Source: Paenibacillus durus ATCC 35681
GTDB taxonomy: Bacteria; Bacillota; Bacilli; Paenibacillales; Paenibacillaceae
Assembly: GCF_000993825.1 (NCBI RefSeq)
Contig: NZ_CP011114.1
Coordinates: forward strand, 3,100,001 to 3,164,000
Length of the DNA: 64,000 bases
Direction: 5' to 3'
The translations under genes were made by a program, and so were the position numbers. Positions 52,421-59,400 of this stretch are shown piece after piece. Below the pieces are notes generated by a model. It did no database searches. It was not told the DNA's origin and worked only from the letters and a program-made list of their open reading frames with translations. The first letter of the stretch is position 1. Each line of letters opens with the position of its first letter.

Positions 52421-52759
52421 TCACTCCGCTAATCTGACATATGTCGCGCATACCCGGCCCCGCTTATCCTCTCCGCGTTCAAAGACCACGCGCTCACCCG
52501 GAAAGAAGTTCGCTGTATCCGAGTCGCCGGCGGCGGAAATGTGGAAGAAGACGTCTCTTCCGCCTTTCACTCCGATAAATCCAAAGCTCTTTTCTGTGTC
52601 AAACCGCTTCACTATGCCACGAAGCCGCTGCGGACCTGCTTTCACGCGTTCTTTCTTCGGTGCGCGTGGGCTTAGCGCGATTGACGGGATAATACCCGGG
52701 ATTTCATCTCCTGTCCCTGTACCTCCCGCCCATGTGTTTGCTTTTGGGTAAAGTGTCAT
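52421..52759 (-). CDS. Cold-shock-domain protein with N-terminal extension
   Basis: The 112-residue protein ends in a cold-shock fold: GIVKRFDTEKSFGFIGVKGGRDVFFHIS keeps both RNP motifs (KSFGFI, VFFHI), followed by GERVVFERGEDKRG. The first 45 residues are a flexible extension. It should bind single-stranded nucleic acid. Start 52759 has AGGAG upstream; an ATG at 52888 would add 43 unlikely residues. Confidence 0.8.
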   Translation of the reverse strand: MTLYPKANTWAGGTGTGDEIPGIIPSIALSPRAPKKERVKAGPQRLRGIVKRFDTEKSFGFIGVKGGRDVFFHISAAGDSDTANFFPGERVVFERGEDKRGRVCATYVRLAE

Positions 52760-52772
52760 TGTACATTTCTCC

Positions 52773-52952
52773 TCATTGTTTGATTGGCTTTGCTGACCTC
52801 CACAATCGCGGAGCCATGAACCGTATCCAACGCTCGGTGACGGAATCGCCGTATGTAAGTTCGCGCTGTCTGCCGTTCCTAACGTCAATCATGCGGACAA
52901 TCCGGTTGTGTCCGGACGGTGTTATCGAAATTACATAGACGTCGTTTTTCAC
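52773..52952 (-). CDS. 59-residue phage protein
   Basis: A GTG with GGAGGGG upstream encodes VKNDVYVISITPSGHNRIVR, then a small beta-like body and a basic tail. Its start overlaps the stop of the upstream gene by 3 nt (GTGA), so it is part of the operon. Function unknown. Confidence 0.55.
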   Translation of the reverse strand: MKNDVYVISITPSGHNRIVRMIDVRNGRQRELTYGDSVTERWIRFMAPRLWRSAKPIKQ

Positions 52953-53128
52953 CGCTTACCCCTCCGTGCAACGTTGAATTTTAGGTGCCGGCACTCGACC
53001 GACTCTTCGCCGCGCCAAACCTTGCAGCGCGTGTCCGTCCTTCCCATTGCGGCCAGTAGCGCGCAGGTCATATCGGAGTGCCGAAAGTATCCGCAGTAAT
53101 GCTTTGCGTCAAACTTCCGCTCGTTCAT
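52949..53128 (-). CDS. Cysteine-rich 59-residue phage protein
   Basis: The ORF from ATG 53128 (overlapping the upstream stop as ATGA) encodes a small basic protein with HYCGYFRHSDMTC and RCKVWRG..ECRHLK, four Cys and several His that could bind zinc. Function unknown. Confidence 0.55.
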   Translation of the reverse strand: MNERKFDAKHYCGYFRHSDMTCALLAAMGRTDTRCKVWRGEESVECRHLKFNVARRGKR

Positions 53129-53394
53129 CTTCGCGCCCACTCCTCGGCGAACAGTTCGGCTGCACCCGGAATATTTGACCGAAAAGTGATAGCGGCTTTC
53201 TTGTCGATATTTTGCGCTACCCCTGCGCCGATGGCGAGCGATTCAACCGCACAGAGTACCGGATCGCGCAGCAACTCAATTCCGTAAGACCTCGGCAATG
53301 TCTCGCGCGGCTTCATCGAGGCCGCCGTATCGTAAATACTGACGGATTCAAGGACCTTTTCGTCTTCGATTCGCAATTCGTGAACAACGTGCAT
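53125..53394 (-). CDS. Phage protein of unknown function
   Basis: The 89-residue protein starts at ATG 53394 behind AAAGGAGAGACGTAAG and begins MHVVHELRIEDEKVLESVS. It contains LLRDPVLCAVESLAIGAG and ends ELFAEEWARR. It overlaps the next gene by 4 bp. No family recognised. Confidence 0.55.
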   Translation of the reverse strand: MHVVHELRIEDEKVLESVSIYDTAASMKPRETLPRSYGIELLRDPVLCAVESLAIGAGVAQNIDKKAAITFRSNIPGAAELFAEEWARR

Positions 53395-53521
53395 CTTACG
53401 TCTCTCCTTTTTCGTGTATATATTGACGTTCAAGCGTGCTTTATCCGTGAAATAAGGCACGCCAAATAGCCCGGCGATAGATTACCGCCCGGAATTATTG
53501 CGCGTCTTATTTGCGCTGATT

Positions 53522-53728
53522 TTACGTAATTTGGACACCGAACATGCGCCGGACTGTGCGGCTATATTCGGCAGGTACGAGGTACTGAAGCGCGCTGACT
53601 TCGCCTTTCTCGTAGTAAGTGGCCGCGACCTTGAATCCGTAGCTGCGGCGGATTTTCGCATGAATCGCGCGGTCTTCCGTGTACGCTTGGATATTGCCTG
53701 CGGCGTCGCGCCAGAGTGCGTTGGACAT
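53522..53728 (-). CDS. 68-residue phage protein
   Basis: The small basic protein (MSNALWRDAAGNIQAYTEDR, then RRSYGFKVAATYYEKGEVSA and a RTVRRMFGVQIT tail) has a GGAAG site and lies in the same direction as its neighbours. Function unknown. Confidence 0.45.
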   Translation of the reverse strand: MSNALWRDAAGNIQAYTEDRAIHAKIRRSYGFKVAATYYEKGEVSALQYLVPAEYSRTVRRMFGVQIT

Positions 53729-53822
53729 TCCGTTTCTTCCATTCGTCGGTCAGCAGTTACCGTAAATTTGTGCCTGCGTAATTCCCTGGCGTTTAACGTC
53801 CGCCTGTACGACATCAAAAACG

Positions 53823-54383
53823 CTAAAATATACTTATGTCGAAATCTGGTTCGTCCTCCGCATCTGCCGTAAGCACCTGGTCTACCTGGTCGCGTGTGGG
53901 AACGCCGAATGTCGGAGCGCTTTGCGGAGTGTTTACCGGAATACGCGGCCCGTCGTGCGTTACCAGCTTCGTTCGCTGGGAGCGCTTCGGGCGGCTGGCG
54001 CGTTGCAATGCCTTTGTACGGCGGGCTTCCCCTTCGGCGCGAGCTTCGGGAAACCTACGGTAAAAAGCGGAATCGTCTTCGATTGGCTTTTTTAAGTTGT
54101 ACGTCTTATTATCACCTTTTGCGTGTGATAGGACTTCTACTAATCCCCAAGTAACTAAATCGCCGATTAATTTGCGTACGTGTGTCTCACCGTAGCCTGT
54201 TTCAAGTTGAATTGTATAGGACGGCGGGAATGCGTAGCCGTAATCAACGTTCCAATAATGGTATATCGTGTCATACACCGCAATGTGATCGCTCTTGAAT
54301 CCAGGAATATTCATATACAGCGTCCGGAGCGCTCTTGCTGACGGAACAAATACATTTGACTGGAAAGGTTTTTGACTGGACAT
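53823..54383 (-). CDS. Winged-helix replication-type protein
   Basis: The 186-residue protein has a winged-helix segment (HIAVYDTIYHYWNVDYGYAFPPSYTIQLETGYGETHVRKLIGDLVTWGLVE) like the N-terminal domain of phage and plasmid replication initiators, followed by a charged linker with R-rich patches and an acidic end (EDEPDFDISIF). It lies about 400 bp from iteron-like repeats, supporting a replication-initiation or regulation role. An AAAGGGGG site precedes the ATG. Confidence 0.6.
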   Translation of the reverse strand: MSSQKPFQSNVFVPSARALRTLYMNIPGFKSDHIAVYDTIYHYWNVDYGYAFPPSYTIQLETGYGETHVRKLIGDLVTWGLVEVLSHAKGDNKTYNLKKPIEDDSAFYRRFPEARAEGEARRTKALQRASRPKRSQRTKLVTHDGPRIPVNTPQSAPTFGVPTRDQVDQVLTADAEDEPDFDISIF

Positions 54384-54395
54384 AACTGGCCCCCT

Positions 54396-54566
54396 TTAGT
54401 TCGTTTGACTTTTTGCCGCGAGAATTTTGCGGAGCGTAGCTGAATCCTCGAATATAAATACATTCAAGGCGGCATTTCTTCTATGTGGCTCCGTGCGGAC
54501 CAACTTTAGGCCTTGCGCCATCAATTCCCCAGCAATGCGCTGTGTGAAAATAGGATATTCTCTCAT
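54396..54566 (-). CDS. DUF5659-like protein
   Basis: The 56-residue protein from ATG 54566 (AAAGGGGGAGAACG upstream) reads YPIFTQRIAGELMAQG, LVRTEPHRRN and VFIFEDSATLRKIL, matching the short DUF5659 pattern of phage and conjugative elements. Function unknown. It precedes the winged-helix gene. Confidence 0.65.
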   Translation of the reverse strand: MREYPIFTQRIAGELMAQGLKLVRTEPHRRNAALNVFIFEDSATLRKILAAKSQTN

Positions 54567-54714
54567 CGTTCTCCCCCTTTGTCTGGTAACCCCCACGCGT
54601 TGTGTGGTGGTCGGTAAATCTTTGTGTTGACTTTGTCTTTTTTCTTTGCGCACTCAATATATGTGTACCTATCACTAATGAAATACGTCCGTGTCTAAAT
54701 AGTGACTTTCTATT

Positions 54715-54835
54715 TGGGCGCGGTAATATAATTCTTATTACATAATTCTTAGTAATAATTATTAATACACCACACGTGGCGCGGTGGTTACCCACATGAC
54801 GTGTGGCGGTTACCCACATGACGTGTGGCGGTTAG
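54715..54835. repeat. Iteron-like tandem repeats next to an AT-rich segment (candidate origin)
   Basis: Two perfect 22-bp direct repeats GGTTACCCACATGACGTGTGGC (54786-54807 and 54808-54829) abut, with a partial third. Each holds the inverted half sites CCACA / TGTGG. A 50-bp AT-rich stretch (54718-54768) flanks them. Related CCAC..GTGG sequence recurs at 54589-54610. Repeats beside an AT-rich block near a replication-type gene look like an origin or a repressor site. Confidence 0.55.
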
Positions 54836-55060
54836 CGCTAATTGCGTTTCATCATAGATCGCGAGAAGTCTTTCAAGCTTTCCGGCGCTCAATTCAAACT
54901 CTTCAATACAGTTACGGCGCATTGTATCGTTAATAGCGCGTTCTCCTTTCTCCACCCGCCAGAGATGCGATTCAGATACGCCAAGCAGCACCGCCATTTC
55001 CGCAAGGGAGAGTCGGTATACCGCCCGCAACCTTCTAACGGTGGTGTGGTCGATGTTCAT
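54788..55060 (-). CDS. XRE-family HTH regulator
   Basis: The 90-residue protein has a Cro/CI HTH (VRRLRAVYRLSLAEMAVLLGVSESHLWRVEKGERAI). Its last 16 codons run into the tandem repeats (ATRHVGNRHTSCG is encoded by them), so the gene end overlaps the putative iterons. AAAGGAGGC precedes the ATG. It may regulate the replication operon through those repeats. Confidence 0.75.
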   Translation of the reverse strand: MNIDHTTVRRLRAVYRLSLAEMAVLLGVSESHLWRVEKGERAINDTMRRNCIEEFELSAGKLERLLAIYDETQLALTATRHVGNRHTSCG

Positions 55061-55199
55061 AGCGTTAGCCTCCTTTATTGCGCAAGATTTCTTGCGTAGT
55101 GAATAAATAAAAAGACCGCCATCATACCGCCGGGCAGACGATACAAAGACGATTAAAGTTCCCTTCGTTGTATAAGGTCATGAAAACAGCAAAAATATA

Positions 55200-55236
55200 A
55201 GTAAACGCGCAAACAAAAAAGAGCCTAATCCGGCCC
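55200..55236 (-). terminator. Terminator after the zinc-finger gene
   Basis: AGAGGGCC-GGATTA-GGCTCT on the minus strand followed by TTTTTTG forms an imperfect stem with T-run. Confidence 0.55.
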
Positions 55237-55268
55237 TCTCACCTATGTATTTTGTCGCCAGCTAAAAA

Positions 55269-55691
55269 TCAGTAGTCTACCCGGCGAATTGGCTTCTTCC
55301 GCCCGCCGCCCATCAAGCGCGCCCGCTCTCTGGCCGCATATATCTGCGCCAGCTTGTCTGGATCGTACGGTTTCTCGTAATTCCACAGCCGCCGCATATA
55401 CGCCTCGGTATCGTATCGGCGCGGCTTATTCGGTTTGTCTGTGTCCTGTCTCGCGCGCTGGTCTGCCCGCTGCTCCGTCTTCCGTACGGTCTTACACGAC
55501 GGACCGCACACTTTCGCGTTGCCCGGCCGAGTCCTATCGCGGAAGTAGTAGCTGCAGACTGCGCAGCGCTTTATTTTCGGGCCCGCCGGCGGATGTTTAA
55601 GCAGATCGCGGATAACGAGCCGCGCCTCACTTGGCGTAAGCCCTTCCGTTAGCTCGCGTGCGTATTCGACCGCTCCTTCTCCCGGTTCCAT
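55269..55691 (-). CDS. Zinc-finger phage protein
   Basis: The 140-residue protein has a CAVCSYYFRDRTRPGNAKVCGPSC zinc motif in the middle, an N-terminal helix (LTPSEARLVIRDLLKH) and an arginine-rich tail. It resembles CGNR-like, treble-clef phage proteins that bind nucleic acid. GAAAGGAGGGGCGC precedes the ATG. Confidence 0.6.
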   Translation of the reverse strand: MEPGEGAVEYARELTEGLTPSEARLVIRDLLKHPPAGPKIKRCAVCSYYFRDRTRPGNAKVCGPSCKTVRKTEQRADQRARQDTDKPNKPRRYDTEAYMRRLWNYEKPYDPDKLAQIYAARERARLMGGGRKKPIRRVDY

Positions 55692-55795
55692 TGCGCCCCT
55701 CCTTTCGTAAATTTAAGATAACCCGATAAGCGCAATTCGTAAATCTAACTTTCAAAAAATTGGAACCTACGTTCGCCTAGCCCGTATTACTACCA

Positions 55796-55856
55796 TAAAG
55801 AAAAACGGACGACCCGTTGCCCGATTCCCGGATTCGCTCCGGCCGAAGTCGTCCGC
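55796..55856 (-). terminator. Strong intrinsic terminator of the early operon
   Basis: CGGACGAC (55848-55855 on the minus strand reading) and GTCGTCCG (55806-55813) close a large, GC-rich hairpin followed by TTTTTCTTT. It ends the leftward early transcript. Confidence 0.75.
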
Positions 55857-56059
55857 AGTGCCAGGCGGTTGCCAGCCGCTATATGTTAACGCAGCCTGCG
55901 CGCGGCCAAGCGTACAGGTGCAGGAATTAGCGTAATTGAATCCGGCCAATAGTTGGCGCTAGAGGCCGGAATAGTGTTCCGCAGACTGTTGGCGCCGTCT
56001 ACGTTGTTACCCGAAGCATGGCGGTCCGTGTTAGCGCACGGGCGGTCATCATCGAAGGT

Positions 56060-56335
56060 TTAGGCCGGTACTGCGCTAACACAGGCGGCGGCCTCCGTTT
56101 CTGCTGGCGGGAGAATGAACCCAAGGTCAACGGCTTGGCTGACGGTGATGTCGATTACATTAGCGACCGATCTACGGTCTACGGTTGGCAGTGCGTGGAA
56201 AAATGCGCCAGGGAGTACGATGATTTGTTGACGGCGGTGCTTGCTGTTTGCGTGGAAGGTGGAATTGAGTTTAGTGACGATAAAGTTTCCGGTTCTGCAA
56301 TCGCGCGCGTATCCAATCTCAATCGTTTTTGCCAT
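56060..56335 (-). CDS. Early phage protein of unknown function
   Basis: The 91-residue protein begins MAKTIEIGYARDCRTGNFIV behind CGGAGGTCATTC, the reason the minus strand was preferred over the overlapping plus-strand ORF. It has SVANVIDITVSQAVDLGFIL near the C-terminus. No family recognised. Confidence 0.5.
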   Translation of the reverse strand: MAKTIEIGYARDCRTGNFIVTKLNSTFHANSKHRRQQIIVLPGAFFHALPTVDRRSVANVIDITVSQAVDLGFILPPAETEAAACVSAVPA

Positions 56336-56432
56336 GAATGACCTCCGCGTTTAAAGCCCGCCGGCTATTATATGAGTGCGGATTTCCGCGACCGGGAAGT
56401 TCCCGGTTTCGAGCGCCCCGCAGCGCATCTCA

Positions 56433-56726
56433 TCAGGCGGAGACGTTACGACGGACCAACGCGGCCAGTAGTTCGACCGCAGACATTTCCGTTATACGGT
56501 CAAAGAACGCGACATCATCGACGACGAGGTCGAAGCCGACCGAACCGGGACCGCCAGTTGTCCGGTACTCACCGTTGACACGGTCGATGCGCTCAAGGAT
56601 AACCGTTTTGTACTCGGTATCTATGTAGAACGCGTGTCTTGCGTCAACCAGGACGCCCGGGTACTCGCTGCGTACGGTGCCTTCTTCGATATCATGAATC
56701 TCCGTGATAACTACGATCTTATTCAT
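56433..56726 (-). CDS. Early phage protein of unknown function
   Basis: The 97-residue protein (MNKIVVITEIHDIEEGTV, then YIDTEYKTVILERIDRVNGEYR and an ALVRRNVSA end) has a GGGAGGTG site and overlaps the preceding small gene's stop (ATGA). Function unknown. Confidence 0.55.
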   Translation of the reverse strand: MNKIVVITEIHDIEEGTVRSEYPGVLVDARHAFYIDTEYKTVILERIDRVNGEYRTTGGPGSVGFDLVVDDVAFFDRITEMSAVELLAALVRRNVSA

Positions 56727-56896
56727 AGGAACACCTCCCGGACGAATACGCCGAGAAGGATGGCGGAAGCTTTAGCGAGAGTCCAGATAGCGGATTTAAT
56801 CAAGGCGCGGCGGTTACGAACGGAAGCGCGGGTGCATGCGCGGGACGGTGATGGGGAGACTTCGACAGCAGTCAGAATTGAAATAAGATTTGGCAT
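56723..56896 (-). CDS. 57-residue basic membrane peptide, first gene of the leftward operon
   Basis: The ATG at 56896 follows AAAGGAGGATTCCGCA, one of the best sites in the element. The peptide MPNLISILTAVEVSPSPSR continues with an arginine-rich stretch and a hydrophobic end (IWTLAKASAILLGVFV). It overlaps the next gene by 4 bp. Function unknown. Confidence 0.5.
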   Translation of the reverse strand: MPNLISILTAVEVSPSPSRACTRASVRNRRALIKSAIWTLAKASAILLGVFVREVFL

Positions 56897-56929
56897 TGCG
56901 GAATCCTCCTTTATAATGGTGAAACGTTA

Positions 56930-57058
56930 TGGTACAATCTTCGTATTAAACATTGTAACAAGATATCATGTAAACTAGATTACTTGTTGTCTTGATTACA
57001 AGATACCATCAACCTGTAATGATGTCAACTAGATTACAATTATTTATTTGGAGGAATA
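56930..57058. promoter_or_regulatory. Divergent operator region of the prophage
   Basis: Between the leftward operon and the repressor-like gene are several related AT-rich palindromic sites: GTAAACTAGATTAC, TGTAATGATG..CTAGATTACA, TTGTAACAAGATATCATG and GATTACAAGATACCATC. The recurring half site is TGTAAT/ATTACA. This is the usual setting for a CI/Cro-type lysogeny switch. Confidence 0.6.
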
Positions 57059-57061
57059 TTT

Positions 57062-57283
57062 GTGATTAGATTTTCGCTTGATAAGCTGATGAAAGCGCGG
57101 GGATTAGAACAGAAGGATATTGTGGAGATTACCGAAATCAATCGGAACACAGTCAAGGCGCTCGCTAACAACGCGAATAATCGTATAGACTTTCCAACGC
57201 TTGACAAGCTGTGCCGTAAGCTCGGGGTAAAGCCGGGCGACTTGATCGAATACATAGAAGACGAAGAAGACCGCGCCGAATAA
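57062..57283 (+). CDS. Cro/CI-type HTH repressor
   Basis: The 73-residue protein is essentially one HTH domain (LDKLMKARGLEQKDIVEITEINRNTVKALAN..NRIDFPTLDKLCRKLGVKPGDLIEYIE), the short YozG/HTH_26 type. The GTG start lies 7 nt after GGAGGAAT. It is divergent from the leftward operon across the palindromic operator region and is the probable lysogeny regulator. No C-terminal multimerisation or cleavage domain is present. Confidence 0.8.
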   Translation: MIRFSLDKLMKARGLEQKDIVEITEINRNTVKALANNANNRIDFPTLDKLCRKLGVKPGDLIEYIEDEEDRAE

Positions 57284-57341
57284 CGGTAGCGGTCTTTTTC
57301 ATGTATGAAATGTCCTATAATAGGTAATTTTATGACTTTGA

Positions 57342-57917
57342 GAAATACACGCTTACAAAAGAATAGCGGGAGAAGCGATATTCGAGATTGGTTATCGACT
57401 AAAACGTGTACGTGATGCAAAGTCCAATAGCCTCGATCCAGAGGAGCGTCTCATCTCACAGCAGCGAGAAGATGTTGGCGGCTGGATTCGGTGGCTTGAG
57501 GATCACGTTGATTTCAAACGAACTCAAGCGCATATGTTCATCACGGTATTTGATGACGCCGGGTCTACTGATGTTTGCACGTTCAAACATCGCGGACTGC
57601 GCGCCCTTTACGAAATCGCAACGCTACCGCCCGAAGACCGGACGCGCGGCCATACGCTGAAATCCGGAGAAACAAAGACGCCCGACGAAATGACCGTACG
57701 CGAGTTGCGCGAAGTCAAGGCGGCACTCAAAGCGGAGCGTGAGGCGCGGGCCAGCGTATGCTTGCGGTTTGCAGCGGTGATAAGAAGGTTCAACCTTGTC
57801 ACAAAATGTTACGACCAGCAGCGCGAACTCCTCGAAGACCTACCGGTATCCTTAACGTACGAAATCGCAGCTCCATCCGCTGAGTCAACGGAACCTAAAC
57901 GCCAGGCGGCTTTTTAG
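57342..57917 (+). pseudogene. DUF3102-like phage protein lacking a proper N-terminus
   Basis: The frame from 57342 reads EIHAYKRIAGEAIFEIGYRLKRVRD..RTQAHMFITVFDDAG and CTFKHRGLRALYEIATLPPEDR, the DUF3102 pattern, and continues as a helical tail to 57917. A TGA at 57339 and the lack of any ATG, GTG or TTG before the Met at 57534 show that the start is damaged, possibly by a one-base shift from the ATG at 57332. Translation from 57534 would give 127 residues missing most of the domain. Confidence 0.6.
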
Positions 57918-58000
57918 CGCCTTCTCGCGCTTCCCCTACCGAATACCCTCCCGACGGATTACGCAGGCTAATACACGCTGATTTACGGTGAAATGGCGAC

Positions 58001-58055
58001 GAAAAAGCGCCAGCCCTAACGGATTGATTCCGCTAAGACTGGCGCCTTTTATTTA
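58001..58055 (-). terminator. Terminator after the integrase gene
   Basis: GCGCCAG (58007-58013) pairs with CTGGCGC (58039-58045), with T-runs on both sides. The internal TCCGCTAAGACTG is shared with the left-end terminator at 41731-41771. Confidence 0.75.
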
Positions 58056-58990
58056 CGTTTCTTTATAATCGTGTTCCTCTTCGTGACAGCCGCCAGTTTA
58101 TTTAGCGGACTTGCCTTCGCGTGCTCCACTTTTAAATCCTCGTTAGCCAGCGCTACATATCTGCGCGTCATCTCCATACCGCCATGACCGAGCATCTTCT
58201 GCAATCCGAACGCCCCCGCCCCGCTGCGTATATATTCCAAGCTGAACGCGTGCCGAAGGTCGTACGGACGTATACGGAAGCCGAGCTGTTCGCTATACAG
58301 TTCCAGCCGATCGCCCCACGTATGGCGGTTCATCTGTCGGCCTTCATACGTACAGAATATCGGCGTGTCCGGCCCCCATTCGTCAGGCCTTGCGAGCAGC
58401 AGCTTACGGATCGCGCGTACGGTCATACCCGATAGCGGCAGCGTCCGGCTTTTGCGCGCCTTGGCGATCTTCGCAGGTATACATATTTCGGCCGCTTTTT
58501 CCCTGAAATCTACTGGCAGCAAACGGAAAGCTTCTGACGGTCTGATGCCGCAATCCAGCGTTATAAGGATGAGACAATAATCACGGAGTCCTGTGTACTT
58601 ATCTTGATCCGGCAGCTTTAAAAGCTCGCGCAATATCTTTTCGTCGATATTTACAATGCGCGGATCAGCCTTCCGCTTCTTAATGTTCGCGATCGGATTT
58701 GAACCGATAATGCCGCGCTCCACACACCAATTAAAGAACGTCCGCAGATAGACTAGACGGTTATTATACGTAGACGGAGCGATATCTTCCGCTAGGTATT
58801 CGAACGCTGCCTCCGCTAACCTGTCCGATGTTGACCAGGCATTAGGGTAGCGCTTCATAAACCGGCTGACATGCTGCGTATAGTCGTTCTGTGTCTGCTC
58901 CGCTAAGCTTTCCGCGCGCTTGTATTCGAGGAACCGCCCTAACGCTGATTCCCACGAATGATCCGCCTTAACCGCTTTAATTCTCGCCAA
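58049..58990 (-). CDS. int: Tyrosine recombinase (prophage integrase)
   Basis: The 313-residue integrase has a SAM-like DNA-binding domain (WESALGRFLEYKRAESLAEQTQNDYTQHVSRFMKRYP) and the catalytic set: Arg in DCGIRPSEAF, Lys in AKARKSRTLPL, HxxR in YDLRHAFSLEY, His/Gly in MLGHGGMEMTRRYVA with the nucleophilic Tyr. It would recombine the tRNA-Leu attachment core. The TTG at 58990 lies after GGGAGG that is buried in a hairpin; longer starts are possible but would read through the leader. Confidence 0.92.
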   Translation of the reverse strand: MARIKAVKADHSWESALGRFLEYKRAESLAEQTQNDYTQHVSRFMKRYPNAWSTSDRLAEAAFEYLAEDIAPSTYNNRLVYLRTFFNWCVERGIIGSNPIANIKKRKADPRIVNIDEKILRELLKLPDQDKYTGLRDYCLILITLDCGIRPSEAFRLLPVDFREKAAEICIPAKIAKARKSRTLPLSGMTVRAIRKLLLARPDEWGPDTPIFCTYEGRQMNRHTWGDRLELYSEQLGFRIRPYDLRHAFSLEYIRSGAGAFGLQKMLGHGGMEMTRRYVALANEDLKVEHAKASPLNKLAAVTKRNTIIKKRK

Positions 58991-58992
58991 AA

Positions 58993-59077
58993 CAAAAACG
59001 CCTCCCATTCGTAATGAACGGAGAGGCGATCGAGTCCTGTGCGTCTGCTTAACGTGCCTGCGCAAGTACACAGGATT
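58993..59077 (-). promoter_or_regulatory. Integrase leader: terminator/SD-sequestering hairpin plus inverted repeat
   Basis: CGCCTC..ATT / AAT..GGGAGGCG (58999-59028) folds into a hairpin that contains the ribosome site and is followed on the minus strand by TTTTTG. Upstream, AGTCCTGTGCG (59033-59043) and TACACAGGATT (59067-59077) form an inverted repeat almost the same as the one at 41367-41409. Confidence 0.6.
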
Positions 59078-59128
59078 AGCGTGTACCTGACGCTCATTTA
59101 ACGTTGATGCAACCGTGATTTATTGCGG

Positions 59129-59190
59129 GATGCCGAGGACCGGGATCGAACCGGTACGGTAGTCACCTACCGCAGGATTTTAAGTCCTGT
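59129..59190. repeat. attR: 62-bp direct repeat within tRNA-Leu
   Basis: Identical to 41468-41529. The element's right end supplies this 3' part, keeping the tRNA gene whole after integration. Confidence 0.92.
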
Positions 59191-59216
59191 GCGTCTGCCA
59201 ATTCCGCCACCCCGGC
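59131..59216 (-). tRNA. tRNA-Leu (anticodon UAA)
   Basis: The minus strand gives a complete 86-nt tRNA: acceptor GCCGGGG / CCTCGGC with A discriminator, D arm GTGGCGGAATTGGCAGAC, anticodon stem CAGGA / TCCTG with loop CTTAAAA (anticodon TAA), a long variable arm (GCGGTAGGTGACTACCGT) typical of leucine, and the T arm CCGGTTCGATCCCGG. CCA is not encoded. The 3' 60 nt derive from the integrated element. Confidence 0.95.
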
Positions 59217-59345
59217 AGGGGTAAAATAAACTTACGCGCGTGACGCGACAAGATATATAATATCATGATTCTGGAGTTGACGCAATCATTATTTTTCTTA
59301 TCATCATTATTTTTCTATACATCCGCTCTTCTGCCGCTTAGACAA

Positions 59346-59386
59346 AGGCATGGCCCGCACCGGCGCTTCACCGGATACGGGCCATT
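59346..59386 (-). terminator. Terminator after the WGxxGxxG protein gene
   Basis: GGCCCG..CCGG / CCGG..CGGGCC arms form a strong hairpin; CATGCCTTTGTC follows on the minus strand. Confidence 0.55.
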
Positions 59387-59400
59387 GTCCCTACTCCAAA

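Noticed and set aside
54481..54819. 112-codon minus-strand ORF across the iterons.
   Set aside because: It is translated from repeats and the AT-rich block, and overlaps the better supported DUF5659-like gene in another frame.
55767..55949. 60-codon minus-strand ORF after the early operon.
   Set aside because: It is read through a strong intrinsic terminator and has no ribosome site.
56018..56341. Plus-strand 107-codon ORF opposite the early phage gene.
   Set aside because: The minus-strand ORF has a strong ribosome site and fits the operon direction; the plus-strand one has neither.
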